DNA of 32,500 nt, taken from Tubiluchus corallicola. Taxonomy: Eukaryota; Priapulida; Priapulimorpha; Priapulimorphida; Tubiluchidae. A program made the translations under genes and the position numbers. The stretch is from positions 40,001-72,500 of the forward strand of contig JAQGDQ010000850.1 of NCBI GenBank assembly GCA_030141605.1, in the 5' to 3' direction. Each line of letters begins with the position of its first letter. The first letter of the stretch is position 1. Below are positions 18,817 to 27,938 of this stretch, one piece after another. The notes beneath the pieces are model-generated. The model made no database searches. It saw only the letters and a program-made list of their open reading frames with translations, and was not told the origin of the DNA.

Positions 18817-19469
18817 TTAAAAGACAAGAAAAGGGGTACCTGAAGTAGGTTTCAGAAAAATTCGCCTTAAAAAATTAAATTACTTTATAGCAATTTTATG
18901 CATATATCGTGCTCGCACTGAAAGGAATTTTTGTTTGTTTTCATTTTAAATCTCCCGCCATACTGTTCCGACGACGCCATTACGTGACGTCACAACGACA
19001 CGTAAATCAGGGAAAGAAAAGGAAATGTTAAATTATGTCCCAAAAAACTTTCCGTGCAAAGTTATATTATTTAGCTTTTCTCTTACCTGCTTAAAAGACT
19101 TACATAACTAAAAAAGTCAATTATTAATTATTTAAAATGAATTGATAAAATATTGTTGACTCACCTCCAGGGTGCGCCACTCACTAACCAAAAACGTATT
19201 TTTGATCTTATTGATAAGATACAGTAATTTAAAATTTTACTTAGTGATGTGTGTGCTACGAATGCTCTGATTATTTTTTACACTTTACACAATGTTATCT
19301 AAACTTATTTCAAATGACTTTCTGCTAAAATAGTCATCGCAGGAGTTTAAATTTACAAGTTTTATACAGCGTTACTCTAAAACAAGCTCTATATGCAATA
19401 AGTAAGTACGCAAGTGACACAAGACGAATTTTTAGGTTTATGTAGCTAAAAGGCATCCTTGTGCTTTAG
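18817..19469 (+). mobile_element. TTAA-bounded MITE family A, copy A3
   Basis: Left terminus TTAAAAGACAAGAAAAGGGG; the right terminus is CATCCTTGTGCTTTAG, with the last base of the TTAA mutated. The body contains AATCTCCCGCCATACTG, GTGACGTCAC near 18984-18993, CCCAAAAAACTTTCC and TTGATCTTATTGATAAGATA. It ends with GACGAATTTTTAGGTTTATG. Length about 653 bp, non-coding. Confidence 0.8.
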
Positions 19470-19647
19470 TGATTTTGTGAAGTGGTGTAGGAAATAACGC
19501 AAATGAGAATTTGTGTTCTGTTTTATTCTACGAGTAGCAGCGGTTTGCATGTTCTTTGCAACAATGCATCTGTGCAACTGCAAGCAAAAACAACAAAAAT
19601 GCAACGAAAACAAGATGCATCGCCGAAATTTTAACACTTCTTTCTAC

Positions 19648-20254
19648 TTAAAGCAAAACCGGGCTCAATCTTAAACTGTAGGTCAAAATAATCTAGTCTT
19701 GAAAATATTGAAAGTAAACATACAATATTTTCAAAAATGACTTACGTGAAAGAATTATTACCACACAAATATAACTTCACGGTCGCACTACTAGTTCTCC
19801 ACTGTTACCTGCATTTCGCCATTCGCTAGTCAGGCGGGCACTAGCGCCTGCATTTCGGAAAGGGTTGCACAAAAACAGGTGTTGTACCTCTCAGTTCACA
19901 TGTGTCAGTTTGTGACGAGCTGCACACGTTCGACAGCTCATGCGTGAGCACAGCGTTAAATTTGAAATTTGAATTTTTATCTTAAAACTTGCCTAATTAC
20001 TACAACACACTGAATATCTTACAGTAGCACTGTACTTCAATTTTCGCTTTCACAAACACGTGCAACGCGCTCGTGGAATATTTTTTGCTGTTGAATATTA
20101 TGTTAGTTTGTGATGTCATCAATAGTTGGTTAAGTTTTTAATCTATCAATCAATTATCAGAAACGCTTTTGCAATATTAATTGTGTTAAAATGTATACTT
20201 TTTATCGGACTTGAAAAGGGGTAGTATATGAAAAATCATCCCGTCTTCCTTTAA
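19648..20254 (+). mobile_element. TTAA-bounded MITE family B, copy B3
   Basis: Left terminus TTAAAGCAAAACCGGGCTCA, right terminus (reverse complement) TTAAAGGAAGACGGGATGAT. Collinear with B1 throughout, including CTTACGTGAAAGAATTATTA, TGCGTGAGCACAGCG, TTGAATTTTTATCTTAAAAC and TGTGATGTCATCAATAG, with a deletion of the GAGCTCACACGACGC block. Non-coding. Confidence 0.8.
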
Positions 20255-20614
20255 ATACAACAAAGTACAAATTCTTCACAAATTATAGATGCGTTTGTCC
20301 CACATTTCTAGTGGATACCGCTACTTGCACTTTAACAATATTTTTTGACGATTTCACTTCCAGATAACAGAACTGGTTTCTACACCCACTTTAAGTTATC
20401 TGAGTTCAAATCGTTTTCACGCGTGAAGCGGCGTGAAGTGAAAACTTAACGCGTTAACGCGGCTGGTGTTGACAGCTTTAAGGCTCGAACTCACGCCTCG
20501 CAGCCTATCTATAGCTTACAGCCCACGGACAACGACCCCAGGTCAACAATATCGGTCGCAATGCCCACCAAAAATATTACAGTTCTGAGTTTCGTGGAAC
20601 AAGCGAAGCTGAGG
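20255..20614. other. Spacer with a possible Pol III relic
   Basis: On the reverse strand TGTAAGCTATAGATAGGCTG followed about 30 bp on by GAGTTCGAGCC could be eroded A and B boxes (about 20485-20525). The spacing is short for a tRNA and no cloverleaf forms. CACGCGTGAAGCGGCGTGAAGTG near 20418 repeats GCGTGAAG twice. Confidence 0.3.
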
Positions 20615-21306
20615 TACAAAGCACAAGAAAACCCTCCACTTACGTAAATCCTAAAAAATTCGTCTTGAAATTTTATACCACTTACTTATTGCCTTTTTGC
20701 ATATTAGACTTGCGTCGGCAGTAACGTTGTATAAAACATGCAAATTTAAACTCCCGCGATGACCGTTCGACGCAGCCATTTTGACTATAAGTCATTTGAA
20801 ACAAGTTTAGATAACATTGTGTAAAGTTTGAAAAAATAATCAGAGCATGCGTAACGCACAGGTCACAAAATAAATAAAATTTAAAATTACTGTATCTTGT
20901 AAAAAAGATTAAAAATATGTTTTTGGTTAGTGGATGGCGCACCCTAGCGGCTGAGTCAACGACATTTTACCAATTGGTGAAAACATTTTAAATAATTAAT
21001 AATTTTCTTTTCTAGTTACATAAGTCTCTCAAGCAGGTAAGCAAAACGCTAAGCAACATAACTTTGCATGGAGAGTTTTCTTGGGACATAGTTTAACATT
21101 TCGTTTTCTTTCCCTGATTTACGTGGCGTAGTGACGTCATGTAATGGCGGCGTCGGAACAGCATCGCGGGAGATTTAAAATGAAAACAAACAAAAAATCC
21201 TTTCAACGCGAATACGACATGCGCATAAAATTCCTGTAAAGTAATATAATCTTTTAAGGCGATTTTTCTGAAACCTACTTCAGGTGCCCCTTTTCTTGTC
21301 CTTTAA
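20615..21306 (-). mobile_element. TTAA-bounded MITE family A, copy A4 (reverse orientation)
   Basis: Read in reverse, it starts TTAAAGGACAAGAAAAGGGG at 21306 and ends near 20615 with TTTTCTTGTGCTTTGT. Landmarks in order are AATCTCCCGCGATGCTG, GACGTCAC (TGACGTCA at 21132-21139), CAAGAAAACTCTCCATGC, ATTTTTAATCTTTTTTACAA and GACGAATTTTTTAGGATTTA. It is the longest copy, about 692 bp. The 86-codon frame at 20682-20942 is repeat sequence. Confidence 0.8.
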
Positions 21307-21399
21307 CTATCAGGTTAGCTGTGTGAGTACATCACATATCAGTTCCCACTGCATATCTTCACGTACAATGTAGAATACGGCTCGTACAGACGCTCAAAA

Positions 21400-21690
21400 C
21401 ACGCTAGTAGAACTCTTTAACCAAATCATTTCAAATCATTTTCAGATAATAATAATAAACGCTTTCTTTCACAAACATAAACACAAGTACAATTAACAAA
21501 TCTCAAACTTAAATAAACAACGGATACAGGAACACGTCCCTACAAATACAGGGCTCTTTTTAAGCGAAGTTGATTAACAAATACCGCAATTTATAACAAA
21601 CACATCTACATATACATGACAGTGCTGATTGAAATCATTAATTCTTAGCAAAATTAATTCGTACCTCTTAATTTAGAGTCACGTGATGTT
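21400..21690 (-). mobile_element. Possible LINE/SINE 3' end
   Basis: On the reverse strand the segment ends GTGAAAGAAAGCGTTTATTA then TTATTATCTG, a short (ATT)n tail of the kind left by RTE/CR1-type retrotransposition. Upstream, GGGACGTGTTCCTGTATCCG has no coding motif I can identify. Assignment rests on the tail alone. Confidence 0.3.
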
Positions 21691-21703
21691 GAAATTTTAT
21701 GCA

Positions 21704-22757
21704 CGTAGTTAATCAACAATTTCTTATCTTCCACATCTCCACTTTTACATAGTTAATCAACAATTTCTTAACTTCCACATCTCCACTTTTACATAGTTAA
21801 TCAACAATTTCTTATCTTCCACATCTTCACTTTTACATAGTTAATCAACAATTTCTTAACTTCCACATCTTCACTTTTACATAGTTAATCAACAATTTCT
21901 TATCTTCCACATCTTCACTTTTACATAGTTAATCAACAATTTCTTGTCTTCCACATCTTCACTTTTACATAGTTAATCAACAATTTCTTAACTTCCACAT
22001 CTCCACTTTTACATAGTTAATCAACAATTTCTTAACTTCCACATCTGCACTTTTACATAGCTAATCAACAATTTCTTAAGTTCCACATCTCCACTTTTAC
22101 ATAGTTAATCAACAATTTCTTAACTTCCACGCCTCCACTTTTACATAGCTAATCAACAATTTCTTAACTTCCACATCTCCACTTTTACATAGCTAATCAA
22201 CAATTTCTTAACTTCCACATCTCCACTTTTACATAGTTAATCAACAATTTCTTAACTTCCACATCTGCACTTTTACATAGTTAATCAACAATTTCTTAAC
22301 TTCCACATCTCCACTTTTACATAGTTAATCAGCAATTTCTTATCTTCTACATCTCCACTTTTACATAGTTAATCAACAATTTCTTAACTTCCACATCTCC
22401 ACTTTTACATAGTTAATCAACAATTTCTTAACTTCCACATCTCCACTTTTACATAGTTAATCAACAATTTCTTAACTTCCACATCTCCACTTTTACATAC
22501 TTAATCAACAATTGCTTAACTTCCACATTTCCACTTTTACATAGTTAATGAACAATTTCTTAACTTCCACATCTCCACTTTTACATAGTTAATCAGCAAT
22601 TTCTTATCTTCCACATCTCCACTTTTACATAGTTAATCAACAATTGCTTAACTTCCACATCTCCACTTTTACATGGGTAATCAACAATTTCTTAACTTCC
22701 ACATCTCCACTTTTACATAGTCAATCAACAATTTCTTAACTTCCACATTTCCACTTC
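21704..22757 (+). repeat. 44-bp satellite array, about 24 units
   Basis: The unit is TAGTTAATCAACAATTTCTT, AACTTCCACATCTCCACTTTTACA, at a constant 44-bp spacing (for example TAGTTAATC starts at 21706 and 21750). The main variants are CTTATCTTCC versus CTTAACTTCC and ATCTTCACT versus ATCTCCACT. They cluster along the array, with TATC/TTCAC forms early and AACTT/TCCAC forms later. Because 44 is not a multiple of 3, translated frames keep shifting. Confidence 0.97.
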
Positions 22758-23040
22758 TGTTTAAAAACATAAACTTATCAATATCACACATGGAAGGGAA
22801 ATCCGGAAAACTTATTCTAGTTGTAATGAGTCCAATTGAGAAAGAATGAGTCGTTGTGAGTCTTTGCTCATCTGATAGGAAAACCAACTCTGAGCCCATG
22901 ATGGTCCTCAATCCCATGTTGAAAGTTTTCCAGTAGTGCTCAGCGTTTGGATTGTAAATAAAATGCATTAATTCGAATGTTTTCTCCCACCATTTAAGGT
23001 TGCACATTTTGCAGTGGACTGTTCGCTCTTTGTTGAACAA
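22681..23040 (-). CDS. Unidentified 119-codon open frame, possible exon or pseudogene
   Basis: From 23040 (a TTG codon directly after TAG; the preceding CATTTCTGTAG could serve as a weak splice acceptor) the reverse frame is open to 22681. About 93 codons are unique sequence, beginning FNKERTVHCKMCNLKWWEKT and later GSELVFLSDEQRLTTTHSF and FPSMCDIDKFMFL. The last roughly 26 codons run into the 44-bp satellite. HCKMC is a CxxC-like fragment, but no complete zinc finger follows. The composition looks more protein-like than other random frames here, yet I recognise no family. The adjoining forward LINE fragment begins about 10 bp away. Confidence 0.3.
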   Translation of the reverse strand: MFNKERTVHCKMCNLKWWEKTFELMHFIYNPNAEHYWKTFNMGLRTIMGSELVFLSDEQRLTTTHSFSIGLITTRISFPDFPSMCDIDKFMFLNRSGNVEVKKLLIDYVKVEMWKLRNC

Positions 23041-23050
23041 CTACAGAAAT

Positions 23051-23574
23051 GTATTTCTGCATAACTCTGAGCTCTAGACATTAAAAGCAAATCATAAAGC
23101 TGAAATCGATGCGTTTCAAAAGCGAAATTACAGAAACATTTTGGGTATTAGATGACCAAGGAAAATTTCAAACAAGGATCTATATGAAAAACTAAAAGAA
23201 GAACCTTGGACAAGAAAAATAAAAAGACGATGTTTAAGATTGATTAGGCATATGCTTAGATTACCTGATGATATTCCAGTAAAGATAGCTCTTCAACAAG
23301 CCATAGAACCAGCCAAAAAACCTGCAGGAGGACAAATGTTAACATATTTAGAATTTGCACAGAAAGATTTAAACACTTCAGCTTTGATCCTTAGAAATAA
23401 ATCCACTTGGGGCATTGCGGCGAGCAGGGAGTCCTGGCGTAGGGAGGTGAGCAGAATCATGTCCCTGGACGTGTGATTCATTGAAGAAGAAAAGAAGAAG
23501 TTGAACGACTAAAGATGGGACATGTTAGGTTCTGAAACGTCTAGTTTATTTTTGCATTAATAAAGTAATAAGAA
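23051..23574 (+). pseudogene. LINE ORF2 C-terminus, copy I1 (5'-truncated)
   Basis: The frame starts VFLHNSEL with a stop where SELW is expected. It continues QKRNYRNILGIR, an in-frame TGA (23153-23155), then PRKISNKDLYEK, KIKRRCLRLIRHMLRLPDD, and GGQMLTYLEFAQKDL. It ends at a TGA at 23474-23476 after SWRREVSRIMSLDV. This is the classic C-terminal tail of non-LTR retrotransposon RT proteins (LGIRWP, GHxxRLPDD, GxxxxTxxxxxxKDL, WRxxxxR). The 3' UTR ends with TTAATAAAGTAATAAGAAG near 23574. The copy starts in the same codon as I2. Confidence 0.85.
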
Positions 23575-23754
23575 GAATTCACTATTTTTATTTCTTCTAT
23601 TTTTTATGATTCATCATAATAGCAGATAAGCAAAAAATCCAAAAAGAAAGTCAAAATGAGTTTTGCCAAAGTCATCAATACTTCTGTACAACGCTAATAC
23701 ACTTATTATAGGAATGCTTCTATAATACAGGTGGCTGACCTCGATAACTTATAG

Positions 23755-23884
23755 TTCTTTTGCCACCCTTTCACCACTAATCAATAATTACTTTTGCACT
23801 TTGTAATATTATTGTATGTTGTATAGATTTATAAATCTCTTAGTTATGTATTTTGCTATTTTAAAAATGGCGATAAACTAATAA

Positions 23885-23885
<1 letters not shown>
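23755..23885 (+). mobile_element. LINE 3' UTR end with microsatellite tail
   Basis: CACCCTTTCACCACTAATCA, TTTTGCACTTTGTAATATTA, TTGTATGTTGTATAGATTTA and TTTTAAAAATGGCGATAAAC run directly into the CTTA microsatellite. AAATGGCGA(T)AAA followed by a simple repeat is typical of CR1/L2-type LINE 3' ends. No coding part remains; the tetranucleotide tract probably grew from the element's 3' tail. Confidence 0.55.
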
Positions 23886-23939
<54 letters not shown>

Positions 23940-24136
23940 GACTGACTGACTGACTGACTGACTGACTGACTGACTGACTGACTGACTGACTGACTGACTG
24001 ACTGACTGACTGACTGACTGACTGACTGACTGACTGACTGACTGACTGACTGACTGACTGACTGACTGACTGACTGACTGACTGACTGACTGACTGACTG
24101 ACTGACTGACTGACTGACTGACTGACTGACTGACTG

Positions 24137-24165
<29 letters not shown>
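23886..24165 (+). repeat. Compound microsatellite (CTTA)13(CTGA)50(CTTA)7
   Basis: Thirteen CTTA units (23886-23937), exactly fifty CTGA units (23938-24137) and seven CTTA units (24138-24165), with no interruption that I can see. A T-to-G variant has been amplified in the middle of an original CTTA tract. Such a pure 280-bp tract is probably highly polymorphic, and its assembled length may be wrong. Confidence 0.98.
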
Positions 24166-24167
<2 letters not shown>

Positions 24168-24244
24168 GGAACAATCGCATTGCAGCTTATACATATGTAA
24201 GCAACAAATATTTTTGAAAGTAAGAGGAGCACTTTAGAAACAAA

Positions 24245-24708
24245 ATTATGCACTTGTGGAAACTGTGTTTCTCTACAACTCAGAATTACGGACTATCGAA
24301 ACGAGTCACAAATCAGAAATAAATGCACTTGAACGAAAAAGCTACAGGAACATTCTGGGAATAAAATGACCAAAGAAAATATCAAAACCGGGAGATCTGT
24401 ATAATAAAGTCAAGGCAGAGGAATGGACAGTTAAAATTAAAAGGAGAAGATTAAGATGGAGAGGACATGTTATACGACTACTACATGACAGTCCATTAAA
24501 ATTAGTTTTCAAAGAAGCAGTGCAGAAAGAAGAGAAACCACAAGGAGGACAGCTGCTGACTTACATCAATTTCATCCAAAAAGATCTTATCAACACACCG
24601 TTAGATATCAAATCAAATCAGTTTATTTCACTCCAGCAATACATCAACATACAATATAATGAGAAAAACAGCATACTGGATAAGATATCATTGTTGAAAG
24701 CAAATTAA
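24245..24708 (+). pseudogene. LINE ORF2 C-terminus, copy I2 (5'-truncated)
   Basis: The frame reads VFLYNSELRTIETSHKSEIN, ALERKSYRNILGIK, an in-frame TGA (24367-24369), PKKISKPGDLYNK, VKIKRRRLRWRGHVIR, then GGQLLTYINFIQKDL. It ends at the TAA at 24706-24708 after KISLLKAN. It is collinear with I1 to the KDL block and then diverges, with a different C-terminus. The distance from the conserved VFL to the TGA is 34 codons in both copies. It lies just beyond the CTTA/CTGA tract. Confidence 0.85.
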
Positions 24709-24764
24709 CCAAATAAATGAAATGTTGCATGAACTTTGAACGCGTTGCTTGTTAAAGAATAATG

Positions 24765-25741
24765 AAAGAATGGTTAGGGTTAGTAGACATGATGGAAAGG
24801 AAAAATGGTAAGATTAGAGATTAGAAAAAGTAAGGGAGGGGAGGATGAGTGAATGAAAGAATGGTTAGGGTTAGTAGACATGATGGAAAGGAAAAATGGT
24901 AAGATTAGAGATTAGAAAAAGTAAGGGAGGGGAGGATGAGTGAATGAAAGAATGGTTAGGGTTAGTAGACATGATGGAAAGGAAAAATGGTAAGATTAGA
25001 GATTAGAAAAAGTAAGGGAGGGGAGGATGAGTGAATGAAAGAATGGTTAGGGTTAGTAGACATGATGGAAAGGAAAAATGGTAAGATTAGAGATTAGAAA
25101 AAGTAAGGGAGGGGAGGATGAGTGAATGAAAGAATGGTTAGGGTTAGTAGACATGATGGAAGGGAAAATTGTAAGATTAGAGTTAGGAAGAAGAAACGGA
25201 GGGGAGGATGAGTGAATGAAAGAATGGTTAGGGTTAGTAAACATGGTGGAATGGAAAAATGGTAAGATTAGAGTTAGGAAGAAGAAACGGAGGGGAGGAT
25301 GAGTGAATGAAAGAATGGGTAGGGTTAGTAGACACGATGGAAGGGAAAATAGTAAGATTAGAGTTAGGAAGAAGAAATGGAGGGGGGGATGAGTGAATGA
25401 AAGAATGGTTAGGGTTAGTAAACATGGTGGAAGGGAAAATAGTAAGATTAGGGATAGGAAGAAGGAAGGGAGGGGAGGATGAGTGAATGAAAGAATGGTT
25501 AGGGTTAGTAGACATGATGGAATGAAAAATAGTAAAATTAGGGATAGGAAGAAGGAAGAGAGGGGAGGATGAGTGAATGAAAAAATGGCTAGGGTTAGTA
25601 GACACGATGGAAGGGAAAATAGTGAGATTAGAGTTAGGAAGAAGAAACGGAGGGGAGGATGAGTGAATGAAAGAATTGGTAGGGTTAGTAGACATGATGG
25701 AATAAAAAATAGTAAGATTAGGGATAGGAAGAAGAAAGGGG
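24765..25741 (+). repeat. 91-bp satellite with telomere-like core, about 11 units
   Basis: Each unit contains GAATGGTTAGGGTTAGTAGA, CATGATGGAAAGGAAAAATG, GTAAGATTAGAGATTAGAAA and GGGAGGGGAGGATGAGTGAA. Unit starts (AATGGTTAGGG) fall at 24769, 24860, 24951, 25042, 25133 and 25223. The first four units are nearly identical, while later ones have AGGAAGAAG substitutions and are mostly 90 bp. Where the unit is 90 bp the reverse strand stays open (25234-25695, 153 codons of a 30-residue repeat), which is a by-product of the length. The strand is strongly purine-rich. Confidence 0.97.
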
Positions 25742-26220
25742 GAGAGGAAATGACTATAGTGTATGTTTTAAATTACATAGAGCTGTATTAGAATAGTATA
25801 CTATAAATAATAGGATGCCAGCCATTGAGACTGCATGAGACATGGAAGCATCAAGATTGTATTATAAGTAAGGATGGTTCTTTTGAAGTACATTTTGAAA
25901 CTATAGATAGTTTTTTGTGTATTTTTGCTTGGGCACTTATTTTCTTCCACTTATTTGGGGCTGTGAATTTAGTAAAGTATCAGAAAATAAAGACAGGAAC
26001 TGTGGGTGAATGGGCAGCACGGACTAAAGTGATAACAAGGGTTATGTCAGAGGAGGTGTGAAATGGAATGAAACGAATTCCAGGAATGAGACGAAAAAGG
26101 AATTATAAATATAACAGTGTTACTGTTACACTTCAGTTTTTAGAATTAGTGTCAGTATCACGTATTTATCACTATTAACTTACTATCTTTTCCTGTCACT
26201 TTGACAAAGATATATATATA
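25742..26220. other. Unassigned region with one weak frame
   Basis: A 78-codon forward frame (25825-26061) has a hydrophobic segment (FLCIFAWALIFFHLFG) and then TVGEWAARTKVITRVMSEEV. It has no recognised family, and I cannot distinguish it from chance. Nothing else is supported. Confidence 0.3.
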
Positions 26221-26632
26221 GGTTTTACAAGTCAAATGTAGACACAGGAAAGTTCAAATGTGACTTAGGTAAGTCAAATGTAGACACAGGAAAGTTCAAA
26301 TGTGACTTAGGTAAGTCAAATGTAGACACAGGAAAGTTCAAATGTGACTTAGGTAAGTCAAATGTAGACACAGGAAAGTTCAAATGTGACTTAGGTAAGT
26401 CAAATGTAGACACAGGAAAGTTCAAATGTGACTTAGGCAAGTCAAATGTAGACATAGGACATTTGACTTGGCATGTGTCTACATTTGACTTACCAAAAAC
26501 GCTTAAGATTTCTTGTAAACCATTGTTAACACATTTGAACTAACTAAGTCTACATTTGAGTTACCGAGACACATTTGAATTACCTAAATCTACATTTGAG
26601 TTAACGCGGGTCTACATTTGACACGTAAAACC
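26221..26632. mobile_element. TIR element built from an iterated 21-bp motif
   Basis: The left end GGTTTTACAAGTCAAATGTA and the reverse complement of the right end, GGTTTTACGTGTCAAATGTA, match at 18 of 20 and continue GAC. The left arm (26230-26459) is a regular 42-bp repeat made of two related 21-bp halves: GTAAGTCAAATGTAGACACAG and GAAAGTTCAAATGTGACTTAG. The right arm (26460-26632) has degenerate reverse-oriented copies (CTACATTTGACTTACC, CTACATTTGAGTTACC, CACATTTGAATTACC). The frame at 26225-26455 translates the 14-residue repeat and is not a gene. Flanking TATATA/AATATAT leaves the target duplication uncertain. Confidence 0.75.
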
Positions 26633-27145
26633 AATATATCCTTATTTTCCTTTTCCGCATTCTGCCATTTTTTTCTTCGCTCACTAAGTGTAAAACGAGT
26701 TTATCCATCCTAAACCCGCTGCAGTAAAAATTATTGCTTCTATAAAAGTGAACGTACATGTCTCGATATGTCTGTATGGTATAATAATGTTGCACATGCG
26801 ATAAACGCACTACATTTGTCTAGTTTTATTTTTGCTTCCTTGTTTATGCTTTTATTTCGGCACATAAACGCGTCAAAGAAAGGTTCACAAAAGGCTCATA
26901 TAACAATGACCTTCAAATACTAAAACTTCGAGCAATCTAATCACTCTGATTTGAATTTTATATCTGTAACTTGTACGTTTAACGTTTAACTAATAAATGG
27001 AGTCTCTTCATTTTCTAGTTGCCATGCATACAGATTCCAACTATCAGACATGACTGAGATCATCATCTATCTCCACGTATCTCTGTTTATTGCTGTATTC
27101 CTGGTACTTATATGGTTACCATATATACTGTAATTAACAACGTTT
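26633..27145. other. Unassigned spacer before the 5S-like sequence
   Basis: AT-rich, with no supported gene. A real 5S gene would be expected to have an upstream TATA-like element at a fixed distance. ATATACTGTAATT lies just upstream at 27123-27135, but I cannot show that it is functional. Confidence 0.35.
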
Positions 27146-27265
27146 AACTACGGCCAAATCACGTTGAAAACACCGGTTCTCGTCTGATCACCGAAGTTAA
27201 GCAATGTAGAGCCTGGTTAGTGCTTGCATGGGTGACTGCCTAGGAACCCCAGGTGCTGTAAGCTT
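27146..27265 (+). rRNA. 5S rRNA-like sequence (probable pseudogene or SINE head)
   Basis: The 120 bp align end to end with animal 5S rRNA: TATCACGTTGAAAACACCGG-type start (here AAATCACGTTGAAAACACCG), CTCGTCTGATCACCGAAGTT, AAGCAATGTAGAGCCTGGTT, TGCATGGGTGACTGCC and the end CAGGTGCTGTAAGCTT. The internal promoter regions (about 27195-27209 and 27225-27242) are largely kept. Substitutions relative to usual animal 5S (AATGTAGAGCC for AACGTCGGGCC, TGCTTGCATGG for TACTTGGATGG, CTAGGAACCCC for CTGGGAATACC) and the missing T-run terminator argue against a normal gene. Sequence continues directly into a GC-rich body. It could be a retroposed copy, a diverged gene or the head of a 5S-derived SINE. Confidence 0.85.
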
Positions 27266-27640
27266 GTGGGATGCCCACACTGTATCTCGACACTAGGCGG
27301 AGGAGTTGTACAAGCAGCCAACGGCTAGAGGGCGGAGGAGGTCAAGTGACCCAACGGCCATGTGTAGAGGAGTAAACCTTCCAAATCAGGAGCGGAGCCC
27401 CGAAGGCGGACCAGTGCAGCATGCTCACTGACTCCGGCAGCTCCTGCAGCCAACCTGGTGCCAAACGTATCGCTCCGCTTTCCTTTGGACTACACCAGGG
27501 AGGAAGAGAGGGGGTTCCTGCGGGCTGGGCAACTCAGGATCTCCATACACTTTGCCCAGGCGTGCGCCCTGGAGACGTTCAAGGATCGGACTCTCTTAGT
27601 GCACATTCCAATGTCTTCCGAGACAGAAGGATGCCAACAA
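27266..27640 (+). mobile_element. GC-rich body fused to the 5S-like head (candidate 5S-derived retroposon)
   Basis: Immediately after the 5S 3' end, with no terminator, about 370 bp of clearly GC-richer sequence follows: GCGGAGGAGTTGTACAAGCA, AGCGGAGCCCCGAAGGCGGA, GGAGGAAGAGAGGGGGTTCC, GCCCAGGCGTGCGCCCTGG. Two overlapping forward frames (27421-27660, 27458-27643) are open, one reading VSLRFPLDYTREEERGF, but I recognise no domain. GC content falls back at about 27640. The sharp composition edges suggest an inserted unit that was transcribed from the 5S promoter. SINE3-type elements are known to have 5S heads; this membership is inferred. Confidence 0.5.
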
Positions 27641-27938
27641 TAACGTTTTCAAAATATTAAGAGTTCCACGAGAATGGATAGACTCAGAATATGATTCATT
27701 TTCATTGCTGAATCTTCCGGCAGTCTTATAAAATGCCCTACCCTCTCGACTGCACTTTTTCTTGATCTGCGTAATTTCTGATAAAGTTTTGGTTGATTGA
27801 TCTCTGAGGTAACTTAATTTTTCACACTTTACAAAAACTGTTGCTCTAAAACGCAACTCTTTCATTCATTTATGCTCTTTTACCATCTGCAATTTCGAAT
27901 TCGATTTCAAATGAGAGTTGATGATTTTTAAATACGTG

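Noticed and set aside
20682-20942. 86-codon reverse frame.
   Set aside because: Part of MITE A4; not conserved as a frame in A1-A3.
25053-25695. Reverse frames of a 30-residue repeat (SFIHSSSPPFLLPNSNLTIF).
   Set aside because: They translate the 90/91-bp satellite and break wherever the unit is 91 bp.
26225-26455. Reverse frame with a 14-residue repeat (STFDLPKSHLNFPV).
   Set aside because: A by-product of the 42-bp repeat inside a TIR element; no sign of selection on codons.
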